NCBI GenBank assembly: GCA_026315105.1
Contig: CM048745.1
Span: forward strand, 790,501,390-790,565,389
Length of the DNA stretch: 64,000 nt
Source: Locusta migratoria
Taxonomy: Eukaryota; Arthropoda; Insecta; Orthoptera; Acrididae
Direction: 5' to 3'
The translations under genes and the position numbers were made by a program. Under the pieces are notes generated by a model. That model searched no databases and was not told where the DNA came from. It saw only the letters and a list, made by a program, of their open reading frames with translations. Shown here in pieces: positions 24,320 to 35,560 of this stretch; position 1 is the first letter of the stretch, and every line of letters starts with the position of its first letter.

Positions 24320-24770
24320 CCTGAATGCGACGGAATAAATCGGAACACACGCTTTCGCAAAGTGATTTGCATCATCATGTGCTTATTCCATTCAAGTCAT
24401 AACTATATATTACACGGAATTAGCTGATCCCCATCATTTATCTCCAGGTATAACAAACTTTGCTCTTACGAATCTGTAAAATCCCTTTTTGTTCTAAAAG
24501 TGGGGCTCCGTCAAATATGAATTGAAACCTGAATAAAATCCCTCCCATACATCCGGAGGAGACAGCTAGGGTAGGAAGAGTTGTTGCCGGCATCAGACTG
24601 ATGTTTTAAGTGCAAAGTTTTTTACAGCTGGAGATAAATGATGGGGATCGGCTGATTCCAACTCCGTGTAATATATGGTAATGACTTGAATCTAATAAGC
24701 ACCTGAGGATGCAAATTCATTTTACGGAACCAGTCGTGTGTTCTGAATAAAACTTTACCAGTCACAGCGG
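24320..24770. repeat. Fold-back element with ~85-130 bp inverted arms
   Basis: Left arm 24,362-24,446 is an imperfect reverse complement of right arm 24,629-24,717. Shared core, right-arm sense: tggagataaatgatggggat, then ccgtgtaatatat, gacttgaat, aataagcac and gatgca. Weaker pairing continues outward to about 24,320 and 24,770 (cgtgtgttc). The spacer is about 180 bp. Probably a MITE or fold-back element; no target duplication found. Confidence 0.7.
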
Positions 24771-25023
24771 TGTCTTGTGAAGAAAATAAACTGTATGTCT
24801 TACTAAATGTTCCTGTTGATGCCACACTAAAAATAAATAGCTTCTTCCATTCATTGCTCTAGAAAAAGGCGATAAAATGTCATTAACAAAATTAAGGCAG
24901 TACAGATTCAGAAACATTTCGTTTTCCCAGTTTAGCGAGCTGGAATTGCCTATGAACGACTGAAAGCAGCTTGTACCATCTACGCAACAGTAACTTTAAA
25001 TTATTGCTTGTTAAACTCTTAGA

Positions 25024-25860
25024 TTACATCTACATACATAATCCGTAATCCACCATAAGGTGCGTGGCGGAGGGTACACTGCACCACTACTAGGCATTTC
25101 CTGTTCCACTCCCAAATAGAACAAGGGAAAATGTTTGTACGCCTCTGTATGAGCCCTAATTTCTCTTATTTTCTGTTCGTGATCATAGGAGAAATGTAAG
25201 TAGGCCGCAGGAAGATCGTTCTACTCTCAGCTTCAAATTCCGGCTCTCCAAATTTCCTCAACATAATTTTCCGAAAATAACGTCGTCTTTCCTCCAGCGA
25301 TCCACATTCGAGTTCCCAGAGCACTTCCGTGACACTCGCGCATTGGTCTAACCTACCAGTAACGACTAGATGGTCGCCTCTGAACTGCGTCGTCCTTTAG
25401 ACTGATCTGCTGCGGGTCCCAAACGCTTGAGTAATACTCAAGATGTGGTCGTACATGCGTTTCATACGCGGTCTCCTTTACACATGAAGTACATCTTCCC
25501 AAAATTCTCTCAATAAACCGAAGTCGGCAGTCCGCCTTACTCACGACTGTCTTTACACGTCCGTTCCATTTTATATCTCACTGCGATATTACGCCTAGGT
25601 ATTTGAACGACGCGAATACATCAAGAAGCTCACTACTAATGCTATATTAGAACATTATGGGATTGTTTTTCCTATGCCTGCACATCACTTTACATTTTTC
25701 TACACTGAGAACTAGCTGTCATTCTTTACACCAACTATAAACTTTAAGTTATCCTGTATGCTATTACAGTCAATTAAAGACGGCAACCTCCCATACACCA
25801 CAGCATCATCAGTAAACAGCTGCAAATTACAATTTACTCTATCAGATCATTTGTATTACT
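25024..25860 (-). mobile_element. LINE family F copy 2, 5'-truncated
   Basis: 3' end ccgtaatccaccataaggtg (plus view) and a tgtagat tail at 25,024, as in copy 1. Minus-strand fragments include the cattcc..ttcatacgcgg region of the C-terminal arm, ADCRLRFIERILGRCTSCVKE (25,353-25,544) and a degraded FTDDAV near 25,810. Truncated at the RT YINDL region, where another LINE begins. Confidence 0.85.
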
Positions 25861-26710
25861 ACAGCGAGAGCTGCATACGCAAACTCACTGGTACCACCTG
25901 GGGTTCACAGCCTAACGTGTTCCGTACATCTGGCTAGGTGCTGTGTTTTTCTGCAGAATCACTAGTCTGGCGCAATTCCACACATGCTAAACTGTTGGAT
26001 ACAACTTTGAATGAGACTGGACGGATTGTGACTGGCTGCCTGCGACCAACTCCAGTCACCAAAATCTACCAAATCATGGGTATAGCCCCACCTGACATAA
26101 GCAGACAAACAGCCGCAGAAATCGAAAAGAAGAAGCAGGAAACTGACCCTAGACATCCCCTGTTCGGTCATGAAGCACAGAGACCTGCGCTGAAGTCAAG
26201 GAGGAGCTTCATGAACACAACAGCAGCTATCATGGCAGCACCTGGAACTCGTCGAACATAGCTCTGTGAACACTCACTAACGGAAAGGGATAGGGAGAAC
26301 ACTAAAGAGGAACCTGCAGCGGGTTTTCACCTGCCATACTCGACTTGGAAGACGTTAACCAGACTGAGGATAGGAGTGTCACGGTGTAAGGCGCATTTAA
26401 GGAACTGGAGCTTCACCACCGAAGAGGAATTCTGTGGGTGTGGCGACCCACAGGACTCACATCATCTGCTGCAGGAATCTGCCCGATCCTTGCACCTTAC
26501 AAGACCTCTACGCTGCAACTGATAAGGCCATTAAAACTGTGCAATTCTGGAGCTCGCGATCCACTTAACAGATTGCCAAATGTATCTTGCATTATTATGT
26601 TATTAAATTAATGACTTGTACTACTGTAATGTACTTTTACTTACAGAGTTACACTGTAATCATTTTGTTTATCCAAGTCCTGGACGCGTAAAATAAAAAT
26701 AAATAAATAG
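25861..26710 (+). pseudogene. LINE family G, C-terminal part of pol
   Basis: Frame 25,938-26,261 preceded by YSESCIRKLTGTTWGSQ. Recognisable blocks: HAKLLDTTLNETGRIVTGCL, RPTPVTKIYQIMGIAPPDI, DPRHPLFGHE. After a stop come TWKTLTRLRIGVSRCKAHL, CGCGDPQDSHHLLQES and TRPL. These are the conserved C-terminal blocks, including a Cys/His cluster, of Jockey-type LINE pol proteins. RT is absent. The 3' end is A-rich with aaataaataa at 26,695-26,708. Confidence 0.8.
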
Positions 26711-26959
26711 CGAGAGCTGCTACCTAGTTGTACCAATGAGCGGGCGCCTTTGTATTCTTCTAATCTCAAACAGATAGATTGATCAAGACAATCCCTTTGG
26801 CCAAGCTGAGCACAGAGGAGATCACTGTTGTTCGTCCTGACTTGTACGCAACATATGAGCCTTCTTTTCGAATGAATTGTTCCAAGTAGGGACTTCGATA
26901 ATTTATTCTTCATTTCGATACCAGCAAGTTAGCGTATGGACGCAGCATAACGTATTATT

Positions 26960-27105
26960 TCGCGTGGCTCATTGACCTGGTGCAAGTCTTTCAATTGGAC
27001 GCCACTTCGGCGACTTGCATGTCCCTAGCCTACCCCATGTGTCGTTTGTGGCGACTCTTCACATCGTTGAGAGGTGAAGGTTGGGTTGAAACGCATAGTG
27101 AAACT
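26960..27105 (+). repeat. Dispersed repeat E, copy 2
   Basis: ctggtgcaagtctttcaatt, cgacttgcatgtccctagcc, gtcgtttgtggcgactcttc and gaaggttgggttgaaacgca match 16,895-17,085 colinearly. Confidence 0.7.
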
Positions 27106-27486
27106 TAATTGTATATAGCCGATGACGTTTCTTTTTTAAGATACAGATTTAAATTAATTTTAAGCTTCCATCGGTGTAACAACATGACAAGCTCAGAATT
27201 GACAACAAAGCTCTGTGGCACTAGAAGTTCATTTTGAACTATTTAACCTAAATTTTGATACATCACCATAATTTATAGAATACTGTACGAAAAGTATATT
27301 TTACGATCCATGATGTGGCTGGAACAACAACCAGTAAAGAAACGAAAAATATAAAAGTACTTTTGATGCACGAAGCGGTGTGCTCTTCGCTTAGGCGTGT
27401 GAGCTATCTACCGAATAGTCCGACATAGCACGTTTGAAGAGAGTTCACAATAAGAGGATTAATATAGGCTCTGCAGCTCATCAGTC
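27106..27486. other. No gene recognised
   Basis: AT-rich flank of the hAT element; no frame or repeat assigned. Confidence 0.5.
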
Positions 27487-28565
27487 TTTGCAACCAGAGC
27501 CGGATCTAGGGGGGGGGGGGGGCGGCAAAGGGGGTAGTTGCCCCGGGCGGCAAATTTTGGCTGACAGTTGCTTTTTTTTTTTTTTACAGAATAAGTGGTA
27601 TATTTTAATAAAATTAACTGACGCAGAAGTATTAAAGAAAAGTGAGTGCAAGAAATACAGGACTCATTTAATAAAACTAAAATTACTGGATGCTGACAGC
27701 AGTGTTACTCTGTTACAGGTACGTACATCAGCTAATAAAACTTTAAAAATCTACTAGAGATTAGCCAGATTGAGGAAACTGTTTGCTTTATTGCATAATG
27801 TAACTGCACAATGTTCATTAATTTGCATAGTTTTACTTTATTCAGACTACTGAATATTCATATCAAGAAAATATTTGTAGAACAGGCGAATTTGAATGTA
27901 TCGATTCAGTCCATATAAAAAAACGCATTTCAGGCGCGCACACTTCTTATTGAAAGTAAAAAGCGTTAAATAAATGCACTGGTAACGATTAGAGACTGTT
28001 GTAAGTATAGTGTCGTATATTGTTGATAAGAACTGCCGCATTAGTAGAGCAGGCAGTAATGTAGGAAGTGCGATATTTATTCGAGCAATCCACTGTTGCC
28101 CGCTGCAGTCTTATTGCAGCAGACGTCACGCAATTCGCAGCATTAATCAGAATACTGAGTGAGTCTAATAAGCTATCTCTTCGAAAAGTCCATCCAAAAT
28201 AATTATCCCATTATTAAGTTATTGGAACTTCTTGTTTGGTCGTTAATATTTTAATAACAGTGTCCATCAAGTTAGTTAAATTATTTAGTGGTATTTGCAG
28301 TCATACAAGAAAACTGCCAGATTTTTGGCTGTCGAGTAACAAAAATATTTTCCGGCTCGTTAGTCCGAAATTCGGCTGCGATGGCAACCGCGACTGACGG
28401 GGTATAGTTCCCCCTAAAGCTCTCCGACTTGCGCACGGAGCGGCCGGTCCTCCTCCATCGACGTCTATTGTTGGGTCGCGAAGTGACGTACTGAGTGTTT
28501 TCTGTTGTACTTACGTGCATTGTGCCTCTTTTGTGTATTTAATTTTTTTAATAACTTGCATACGA

Positions 28566-28623
28566 ATGTATGGTCGAAAACGGAGTCGTGGGGCCACGTA
28601 CCGAAAAATAGCAGAAGAGAAGG

Positions 28624-28654
<31 letters not shown>

Positions 28655-28731
28655 GAGGTGTTATCTCAGACTCGAAAATTGAATTCCTTCTTCACAACGC
28701 CTGCTGCCAATGAAGAACACAAAAAATATCA
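28566..28731 (+). pseudogene. hAT transposase, N-terminal exon
   Basis: ATG at 28,566 gives MYGRKRSRGATYRKIAEEKE, then a lysine run from poly(A) 28,624-28,652, then SEVLSQTRKLNSFFTTPAAN. This basic start followed by L.SFF is typical of hAT/ZMYM1-like transposases. It stops at a good donor site, cag|gtaagat. The poly(A) tract length sets the frame, so it could shift easily. The rest of the protein is at 30,555-32,607. Confidence 0.65.
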
Positions 28732-29059
28732 GGTAAGATTATATATCAATACGATTCGTAATGGATACCTTGAAGCTCTATTAAAAGCATCATTTATCCG
28801 TTTTCCGACGTTACTTATCGATGCCCTGGTTCTAGAAATCAATTTCTTGCAACGCTTCTGCGTGTTTTACGCACCTCTCCAAGTCCTGCTGAGTAACACT
28901 GCCGAGAGCTTCGTGTGTTAGCTGATCGACATCAGCAAGTTTGAAAGTAGTATTCTTTCGCTACTTCTCGCTTTACTTTACTGTCGGGCCCATGTCTATT
29001 CTGTGGGATTAGATTGACAGTGGTACGGTGGTAGACGCTCCACTTGGTGTCCCATTTCA

Positions 29060-29660
29060 TTTACCAGGTGATCCAATTCATATGTCTTTTTGGCACCTAA
29101 CTTTCTTCTTTTGACAGGACTTCCACCTTCGTTTCATCGACTGAAAATGAAACATTCTTCCTCTTTAACCATGCCATAATATCTGTCTTACGCCAATTTG
29201 AACGTTGCAACTTTTCTAACTGAATGGAGTGGTAACTGGCGTTAGCCATCATGATAACTGACCCTTCTTCCAACGCAGACGACAGTCGAATACCGCAATT
29301 CTTAAAAACTTCTCCATTCATTTCTGAATGGTAATCAGATTGGCAGGAACTTTGGCCTGTGGTTAATGAACCAGCTTGGGCGATGATTAATCTGCCACAT
29401 CTACCAATAGGGACTTCCAAACCGCCATTTCCTTTGGATTCGTGCCGTATATACTTATTTTTTTGGTTCTGTGAAACCCAAGTTTCATCCAAGTACACCA
29501 CAGGCCTGGTGTCTTCAGAACGCTAGAAGTGCATTGTGCGTAAAAACTTCGCTCTTGCTGCTGCAATGTGTCTGCGTTCCATCAAGAAGTTCCGTCCGTC
29601 ATTATACCTTTTGAATCGTAAACCAAGGGAGATGACCGTAACAGTTAAAAAGCGACGTCA
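29060..29660 (-). pseudogene. IS630/Tc1-mariner-type DDE transposase fragment, catalytic Asp lost
   Basis: The minus strand reads GLRFKRYNDGRNFLMERRHI, AAARAKFLRTMH, VVYLDETWV (first catalytic Asp), GRCGRLIIAQAGS, DYHSEMNGEVFKN, SVIMMANASYHS, RKTDIMAWLKRKNVSFS. In this family the second block is normally ..V.D.A.YHS with Asp; here it is Ala (codon gct), so catalysis should be lost. One stop separates the 5' part (29,510-29,660) from the frame 29,097-29,501. It lies between the two hAT exons, reverse to them. No inverted termini of its own were found. Confidence 0.82.
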
Positions 29661-29944
29661 CGCATCACATAAACAATAACGACATAAATAGGTTACTCAA
29701 AGACAGTAAATCTTTCAAGTTTGGTATGGAATTTATATATTTTGTTTTCAGGTGAAACTGAAAATCACCTAAAAATGAAATAAACACAATGAAGAAATAT
29801 GTGACACCAGTTCCTGCAAAGTCGTCTGGTTTTCAGAAAAAGAATAAAACTTGAGAGTTTGATTTTAACGATCCTAGCACACGGCCGAAGAGCTTTGCTG
29901 ACTCTGAAAGATGTTACATTATAAAAATGAGAGCAGAAAACGAA

Positions 29945-30548
29945 CGTGATCATGAACCTAGGGATTACTATTACTTCAGATTTAAACTGGAAAGAACACG
30001 TAGATGATGTCGTGGGAAAGGCGAACCAGAAACTGCGTTTTATTGGCAGAACCCTTAAAACATGCAACAGAACTACAAAAGAAACTGCATACACTACGCT
30101 TGTCCGTCCTTTTTTGGAGTATTGCTGCCCAGTGTGGGATCCTTATCAGGTGGCTTTGACGGAGGGCATCGAACGAGTCCAAAGAAGGGCAGCTTGTTTC
30201 GTATTGTCACGATACAGGGGAGACAGCGTTAAGGAAATGATACAGGATCTGGAATGGGAATCATTACAGTAACGGCGCTTATCACTGCGGCGTGGGCTAT
30301 TTACGAAACTCAAATCGGCAACATTCTCCTCCGAATGCGAAAATATATTGTTGACTCCTACTTACATAGGTAGAAATGATCATCAGAATAAAATACGAGA
30401 AATCAGATCTCGAACGGAGAGATTCAGGTGTTATTTTTTCCCGCGCGCTATTCGAGAATGGAATGGGAGATAAAATTATATCGGTGGTTCGATGAACCCT
30501 GTGCCAGGCACTTAAATGTGATTTGCAGAGTATCCTATGTAGATGTAT
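29945..30548 (+). mobile_element. LINE family A copy 4, 5'-truncated, inside the hAT intron
   Basis: Frame 29,946-30,272 (LGITITSDLNWKEHVDDVVG, NQKLRFIGRTLKTCNRTTKE, EYCCPVWDPYQVALTEGIE), then ECENILLTPTYIGRNDHQNK to NPVPGT and the 3' end ttgcagagtatcctatgtag + atgta. Well preserved compared with copies 1-3. No clear target duplication. Confidence 0.88.
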
Positions 30549-30554
30549 GCATTA

Positions 30555-32607
30555 GTAAGAGCTATAGGGAAGGCCGCAATTTAAATAAGGATTGGTTTCG
30601 AAAGGAATTAAAAAATGAGACAAAAGTTAAAAGATCATGGCTAGGTTATAGTGAGTAAAACTGCTCTATATTGTATTCCCTGCAGATTGTCACTTAGGTT
30701 CAAATTGGGAGTCAAAGTCGCACTTAGCTAAAGAAGATGGCATTGACAGTTGGAAAAAGCTCATTGAATAATTGGCTGCCCAATAAAACCCACCAAATCA
30801 TAAGCTTTGTTTTTGCTCATGGAAGGCTCCAGAGACCTCTCTAGGTAGCGGTGGCATTGATAGAGAGCTGCAAGGCCAGATAAAACAAGAGGAATCTCAC
30901 TTGAGAGCAGTGTTGCACTGTATTATTGATGCTGTCCTTTTTCTAGCTCAGCAAGGTAGTCCTTTTAGAGGAACAGAAGAAGTTGATTTTGGTGATCCAG
31001 ATAGCGGCAAGTTTCTAAAACAATTGATTTCATATCACTATAGTGTTCCCCTTCGTCTGTATATTGAGCGCCACAACAAAGGGCAGATTACCTATTTTTC
31101 CAAAAATAGGAGTTCCTTGATTGCTGACAAAATAAGACAAGATATAATTAAAGATATTTTAGCTGCTATACTTTTCACTGATGTCGGACTGCACTCCAGA
31201 TATCAGGCACAATGAGCAGATGATACAAGTAATTCGGTATGTCAAGTCGAATGACTCAGAGGTTGTGGAAAGTTTTATTGACTTTTTTATAGTTACAGAC
31301 AAAACAGGAGAAGGTCGTAGTCAAGAGATACTGCAAAAACTGGAACAAGATGGGTTGAACATTAAATACTGAAGGGGGCAGTCTTATGACAATGGGACAA
31401 ACATGGCTGGAAAAGTCCAAAGGGCTCCAGTCAAGAATACTTCAGAAGAATGAAATGGTCTATTTCGTACCATGTGCTGCGCAGTCTTTAAATTTAGTAG
31501 GAGCACATGCAGCTGACACATCTGCGGAAGCTCGTTTTTGGAACTCTCCATCGTTTGTATAAATTCTTTCCGGTTTCTACATTAAGACAGGAAACCTTAA
31601 AAAACATGTACCCACAACTTTGAAACCCCCAGACAAGACTAGGTGATCTGCAAGAGTAGATGCAGTTGAAGCTGTTTACAAGAATTTTTGTGTTTTGAAG
31701 GCCCTGGAAAAATTGAAACTTATACATTGTCAACACCAGAAACAAAATCAGAGATTTTAAAAAATATGAAAAAAACTTAAATTCATTACTATCACCAGTT
31801 TCTGGAAATAAAAATTGCTCATGTTTGTTTCTGAAAAGAGAAGACCTTACAATTGATAAAGGTGTTCGAAACATTAAAGTACTTTTGGTCTTTCTTAAAA
31901 CTTCCAGGGATTCTTGTACCTCTGAAGCTATTTCTGAGGCTAAAGTGCTAGCAGAAGATAATGAGGTATCAACAGTGTTCTCCGAAAAAAGTATTAGAAG
32001 AATGAAGAAAATGACCGATGTGCTTTGTAAGGATGAAGTATCCGAACATTCACAGGAAGATTGTTCAGGATGTCCCTATTAGAAATAATTGACAGATTGA
32101 TAATCGAGCTTAGTACCAGGTTTACCGCACTTGAGAAAATTAGTGCAAAGTTTAGTTTTCTGTGTGGTGTGAAAATTCGAGAAATGGAAGTAGAGGACAT
32201 AAAAGGCCAAAGCAGCGGAACTGGCAGATGCCGGTACAGAAGATCTTAGCAAGGAAGAACTTATTTTTGAAGTTGAAAGTTTCAAACATCATGAGATTGC
32301 AGTAGACAGGGCCCTGTAAGATACCACTGCATCATCCACATTAAGTTTGATTTATTAGAAGGGTATCCCAACCTTACTACAGTGTTAAAAAAAATAATAA
32401 ATTAAAAAGACCCTTACCATCCCAGTTTCTGGTTCGTGTGGAGAAAGAAGTTTCAGCAAGCGGAAACTAGGTAAAAATCACTTGAGAAGAAGGATTGTTC
32501 AACTAAGATTAACAAATCTGAGTATAATATCCGTAGAGCACAAACGAGCTGCTTCTATAAACTACGATGATATAAACATTTTTTTTTGCGAAAAAAGCAA
32601 AATTTGA
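30555..32607 (+). pseudogene. hAT transposase, main part (ZMYM1-like), decayed
   Basis: In order: a TTF-type zinc-finger start (GRNLNKDWFRKELKNETKVK, SWLGYS); AVLHCIIDAVLFLAQQGSPF RG (30,901 on); ITYFSKNRSSLIADKIRQDI, IKDILAAILFTD; RHNEQMIQVIRYV and DKTGEGRSQEILQKLEQDG (31,181-31,372); GQSYDNGTNMAGK; AAQSLNLVGAHAADTSAEA across frames; ALEKLKLIHCQHQ. The hAT C-terminal dimerisation block includes CGERSFSKRKLGKNHLRRR and RLTNLSIISVEHKRAAS, ending in a stop at 32,605. Several frameshifts and stops. All hAT landmarks from the zinc finger to the C-terminus are present, so this was an autonomous copy. It is separated from its N-terminal exon by about 1.8 kb holding two foreign fragments. Confidence 0.85.
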
Positions 32608-32864
32608 AATTGATTTTTGTACAATGTGTAATCATATTTTTGTATATATTAAAACTGTTCTGTTTTCCTTTGATCTTAATTCAGTCAATAAGTTAATGTT
32701 GATAGATGGTGGCATTTCTTTAGAAATATGTAACCCAAATTAGTTTCAAAAATGTCGATTCATATGGGGGTAGAGGAGGCGGTGAAAGAAGGGGCGGCAA
32801 ATTTAAGCTTGCCCCCCCCCCCCCCCCCCCTGGCAAATGTCCTTGATCCGGCCCTGTTTGGAAC

Positions 32865-34714
32865 TATCGCCAATTTTGTTGGGCTTACCAACTGAACTAT
32901 GTTTATGCTGAAATGCTGTTCATGCAAAGTAAAGATTTTACAGTATTCATTAATTGTAGTCTGCGGAATATGGCATTGCTTTATCCGTAAATGAATAGCG
33001 TGAAATGTAAAAGGCTGGTACTCAGTGCAATACGAATTGCACAAACGCATTGTCTCATAACAATGAACGTCCATACCAAATAATTGAAGAGGAATGTTCT
33101 TGCAGCGATTTTGAAAAATCGTGTCTATAGGTAATTGTGTGTGGCTTCAACAAATAGTAACTCAAGCACAAAATCGTTAAAGAAAAAAAGCCTGATTCGT
33201 AGGGGTTGGGGGATTGAGGGTTGACTGATAAGACATACTTTGAATACCTTGGCTCACACTGCGAAACTGGATGTAAAGATGATGAGATATACTAGATTTT
33301 TTCACCTTGCTTTTGGCAGGTTCCATAAATGACTTCTATAATTGTGCTACCAGACCCCCCCCCCCCTTACTATCAAAAGGATCCCTAACACTAATTTGTA
33401 TTGGTTCGTTGAAAAGCGGGTGCAGTCAAAACAGCATGATACTGGGGCGAAAGGACCGTAAGTGGGGTAAATGTAGGGGGAGGTGGGAAGCTGAAGATTT
33501 TCAGTTTTGTCTATTGCCTTTCCACCAAAGGTAACCTTAGAACTATTTTCATTGTAATTTTAGCACAACGTGTACCAGACAAAAATACAAAAGCACAAAG
33601 CAACGTTTTTCAACTGCAGCTTAGCAGCACTTTGGCGTCTACGAATACATAAGGTGTTTTGAGATGTTTTTAATATCTTTTAATCTTCTGCGGATAAAAT
33701 GTTTGTTGGAAAATCTTTACTTGGAGCAGCCCACTTCGCAATTTTCATAGTATTGTATGTATGTATGTGCATTGTGAATTTAAAAAAATCACATGTAAGT
33801 TGTTATGAAACTGTAGTTTGGTGTTTCTCAAATAAAAACTGTTGAACGTATGAACAGCTCACTTGTTAATGCGTACACACAATAAAGTCAACAGGTGCAG
33901 TGTACTGTCTACTGTTTGGTTTCATCTTTGCTGGCGTTATTTTATGAGATACAGTACGTACACTAGATTTCGTACACGATTTTGACAATATAAAACTTGG
34001 ATATTCACTTCCAATGCAGCAATGAAATTAAATAACATAAATTACTTCGACACACAGAATTTTCCTACAAAACTCTGAGTTAGGCTCTACAGTTTTTACC
34101 ACCCAGACTGTTTTCTCCAGTCTGATAAATGATTTTCATTAACAGCGTTATGAATTGCTTGAAAACAAAAATACGACTGACAGATACTTCGTAGTTCTAA
34201 CAATATACTGTATTTCAATGAAATTATTAATTTGCTTGTCGGTGTTGTTTAACAGATTTTAACCACTATTGTAATTAGAATTTGCAGAAAAGCAGTTTTC
34301 ATTGTACATTTTTAATACACCGTTTCATATCACAAACAAAAATACATTACCGTCAAGATCACTACTGTAATTACGTGAAAAACAAAGCAGTACACTAATG
34401 ACGGTTCTTACAGGTACCAACAGTTCAACCTGAGTTCTAAAATCAAAATTCACTTCAGCTTTTTGTTTGTAATATCACTTGCTTCAAAATATTGACCCAA
34501 ATATGGAATTAACTTTAAGGCGGATAAGAGCGAACACTTTTCATTCTAGGAAAAAAATAAGAACGCATTCACACTTCGCTGCTAAATTTTCTCTCTTATA
34601 TAAAATATCGACGGAACAAGAAAATTATTTAACTTGTTAACATTTTTCAGTGTAGTCGAAAGCAGTTGGTTACAAGTGAACAATGCTGCAACAATACCAA
34701 CATACAATTATAAT
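32865..34714. other. Upstream of ttk; no gene recognised
   Basis: AT-rich DNA with a 12-base C run at 33,355-33,366 and no recognisable frame. It could contain regulatory DNA for ttk, but I see no defined element. Confidence 0.5.
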
Positions 34715-34882
34715 CCCCCTCCGCGCTGCGCTCCCTGCTCCTGCCGCGACTGCGCAGGCGCAGCGAGTTTTAGATGTAACCGTTGGCTACTTGCTGACAT
34801 GGCGTCTTGAAGTGTAGTGTGGGATTTCGATCCTGGGAAGGATTTCATCCCTCTTCAATGCCAACGCTACTGAAATGCCCAG
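34715..34882 (+). promoter_or_regulatory. ttk: Likely ttk promoter and 5' non-coding exon
   Basis: A short CpG-rich island in an AT-rich region. tgcgcaggcgca (34,751-34,762) is a good NRF1-type site, and acatggcgtctt at 34,797 is YY1/Pho-like. A candidate splice donor, ccag|gtagtg, is at 34,882/34,883. The candidate acceptor is the pyrimidine-containing ...aaataatag before 35,507. No TATA box is obvious, consistent with a dispersed promoter. Transcript structure is inference. Confidence 0.55.
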
Positions 34883-35236
34883 GTAGTGTTATTAGTTTTC
34901 GGACGTAGTTATTATCGCTCTGTGTACATTCGGATGTGACGATGTGAAGTGTCATTGTGTATTTATTGTTTTTATGAGAAATATCGGTGCAGTGAAAATA
35001 CGCAGTAGGGTCGACGACATCGCTTTACCCTAAGCAAAATCAATATTATACACGATCATTTTGTTGATAAATCGCGGAAGTTGTCGTTCTATAAAGTGAC
35101 AGTAATATTTTGTATTGTGGAGTGACTTGTAACACATTTTGAATCCGTTTCTCTTATTGTGTGGAAAGAGTGGAGAAGGGTTGCGTAAAAGTTCTCCGTC
35201 GGGTGGAGGGGTGGGGTAAAGCGCTTATGATAAGAA

Positions 35237-35250
35237 CAACATGGCGGCAG
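35237..35250 (+). promoter_or_regulatory. YY1/Pho-like site, possible second start region
   Basis: caacatggcggcag matches the YY1/Pho consensus core (a.atggcggc). With the GC-rich DNA around 35,180-35,290 it may mark an alternative promoter just upstream of the coding exon. Confidence 0.4.
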
Positions 35251-35506
35251 GGCTGGGTCCGCCGTGACGGAGAAGGGTTGGGTATTACACAGTATCTTCA
35301 TAAAATAATTGTAATTTGCATGTATACTTGAATGATTTGTTTTTCATTTTTATTTGTAATATTTTAAAGGGAGTGAAGTGTTCGTGTCGTCTTTCTGAAT
35401 GTATATAGCCACCTGTATGATTCGATGTTGTTTGTACTGCTTGTTGTATACATGACACAGTTGTTACGATAATTTTTTTCTAACTGTATGTCTTTCAAAT
35501 AATAGG

Positions 35507-35560
35507 TGTTCGGGTGATGCACGGAATTCCACCACCTGCTAGCAACCACCATCGGTAGCC
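35507..35560 (+). other. ttk: 5' UTR portion of the ttk coding exon
   Basis: Begins after a likely acceptor (aaataatag|gtgttcggg). The start codon at 35,561 has the favourable context gtagccATGac. Confidence 0.5.

Larger units (their letters stand above)
27495..32856 (+). mobile_element. hAT-superfamily DNA transposon, about 5.4 kb with nested insertions
   Basis: Left end cagagccggatctagg; right end, reverse-complemented, cagggccggatcaagg. The first 12 bases match at 11. Flanking 8-bp target duplication tttgcaac (27,487-27,494) / tttggaac (32,857-32,864), 7 of 8; 8 bp is the hAT rule. A 14-base G run follows the left end and a 19-base C run precedes the right end, with aaattt next to each. 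Inside: a hAT transposase gene in at least two exons, an IS630/Tc1-like transposase fragment (minus) and a LINE A fragment. Confidence 0.92.
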
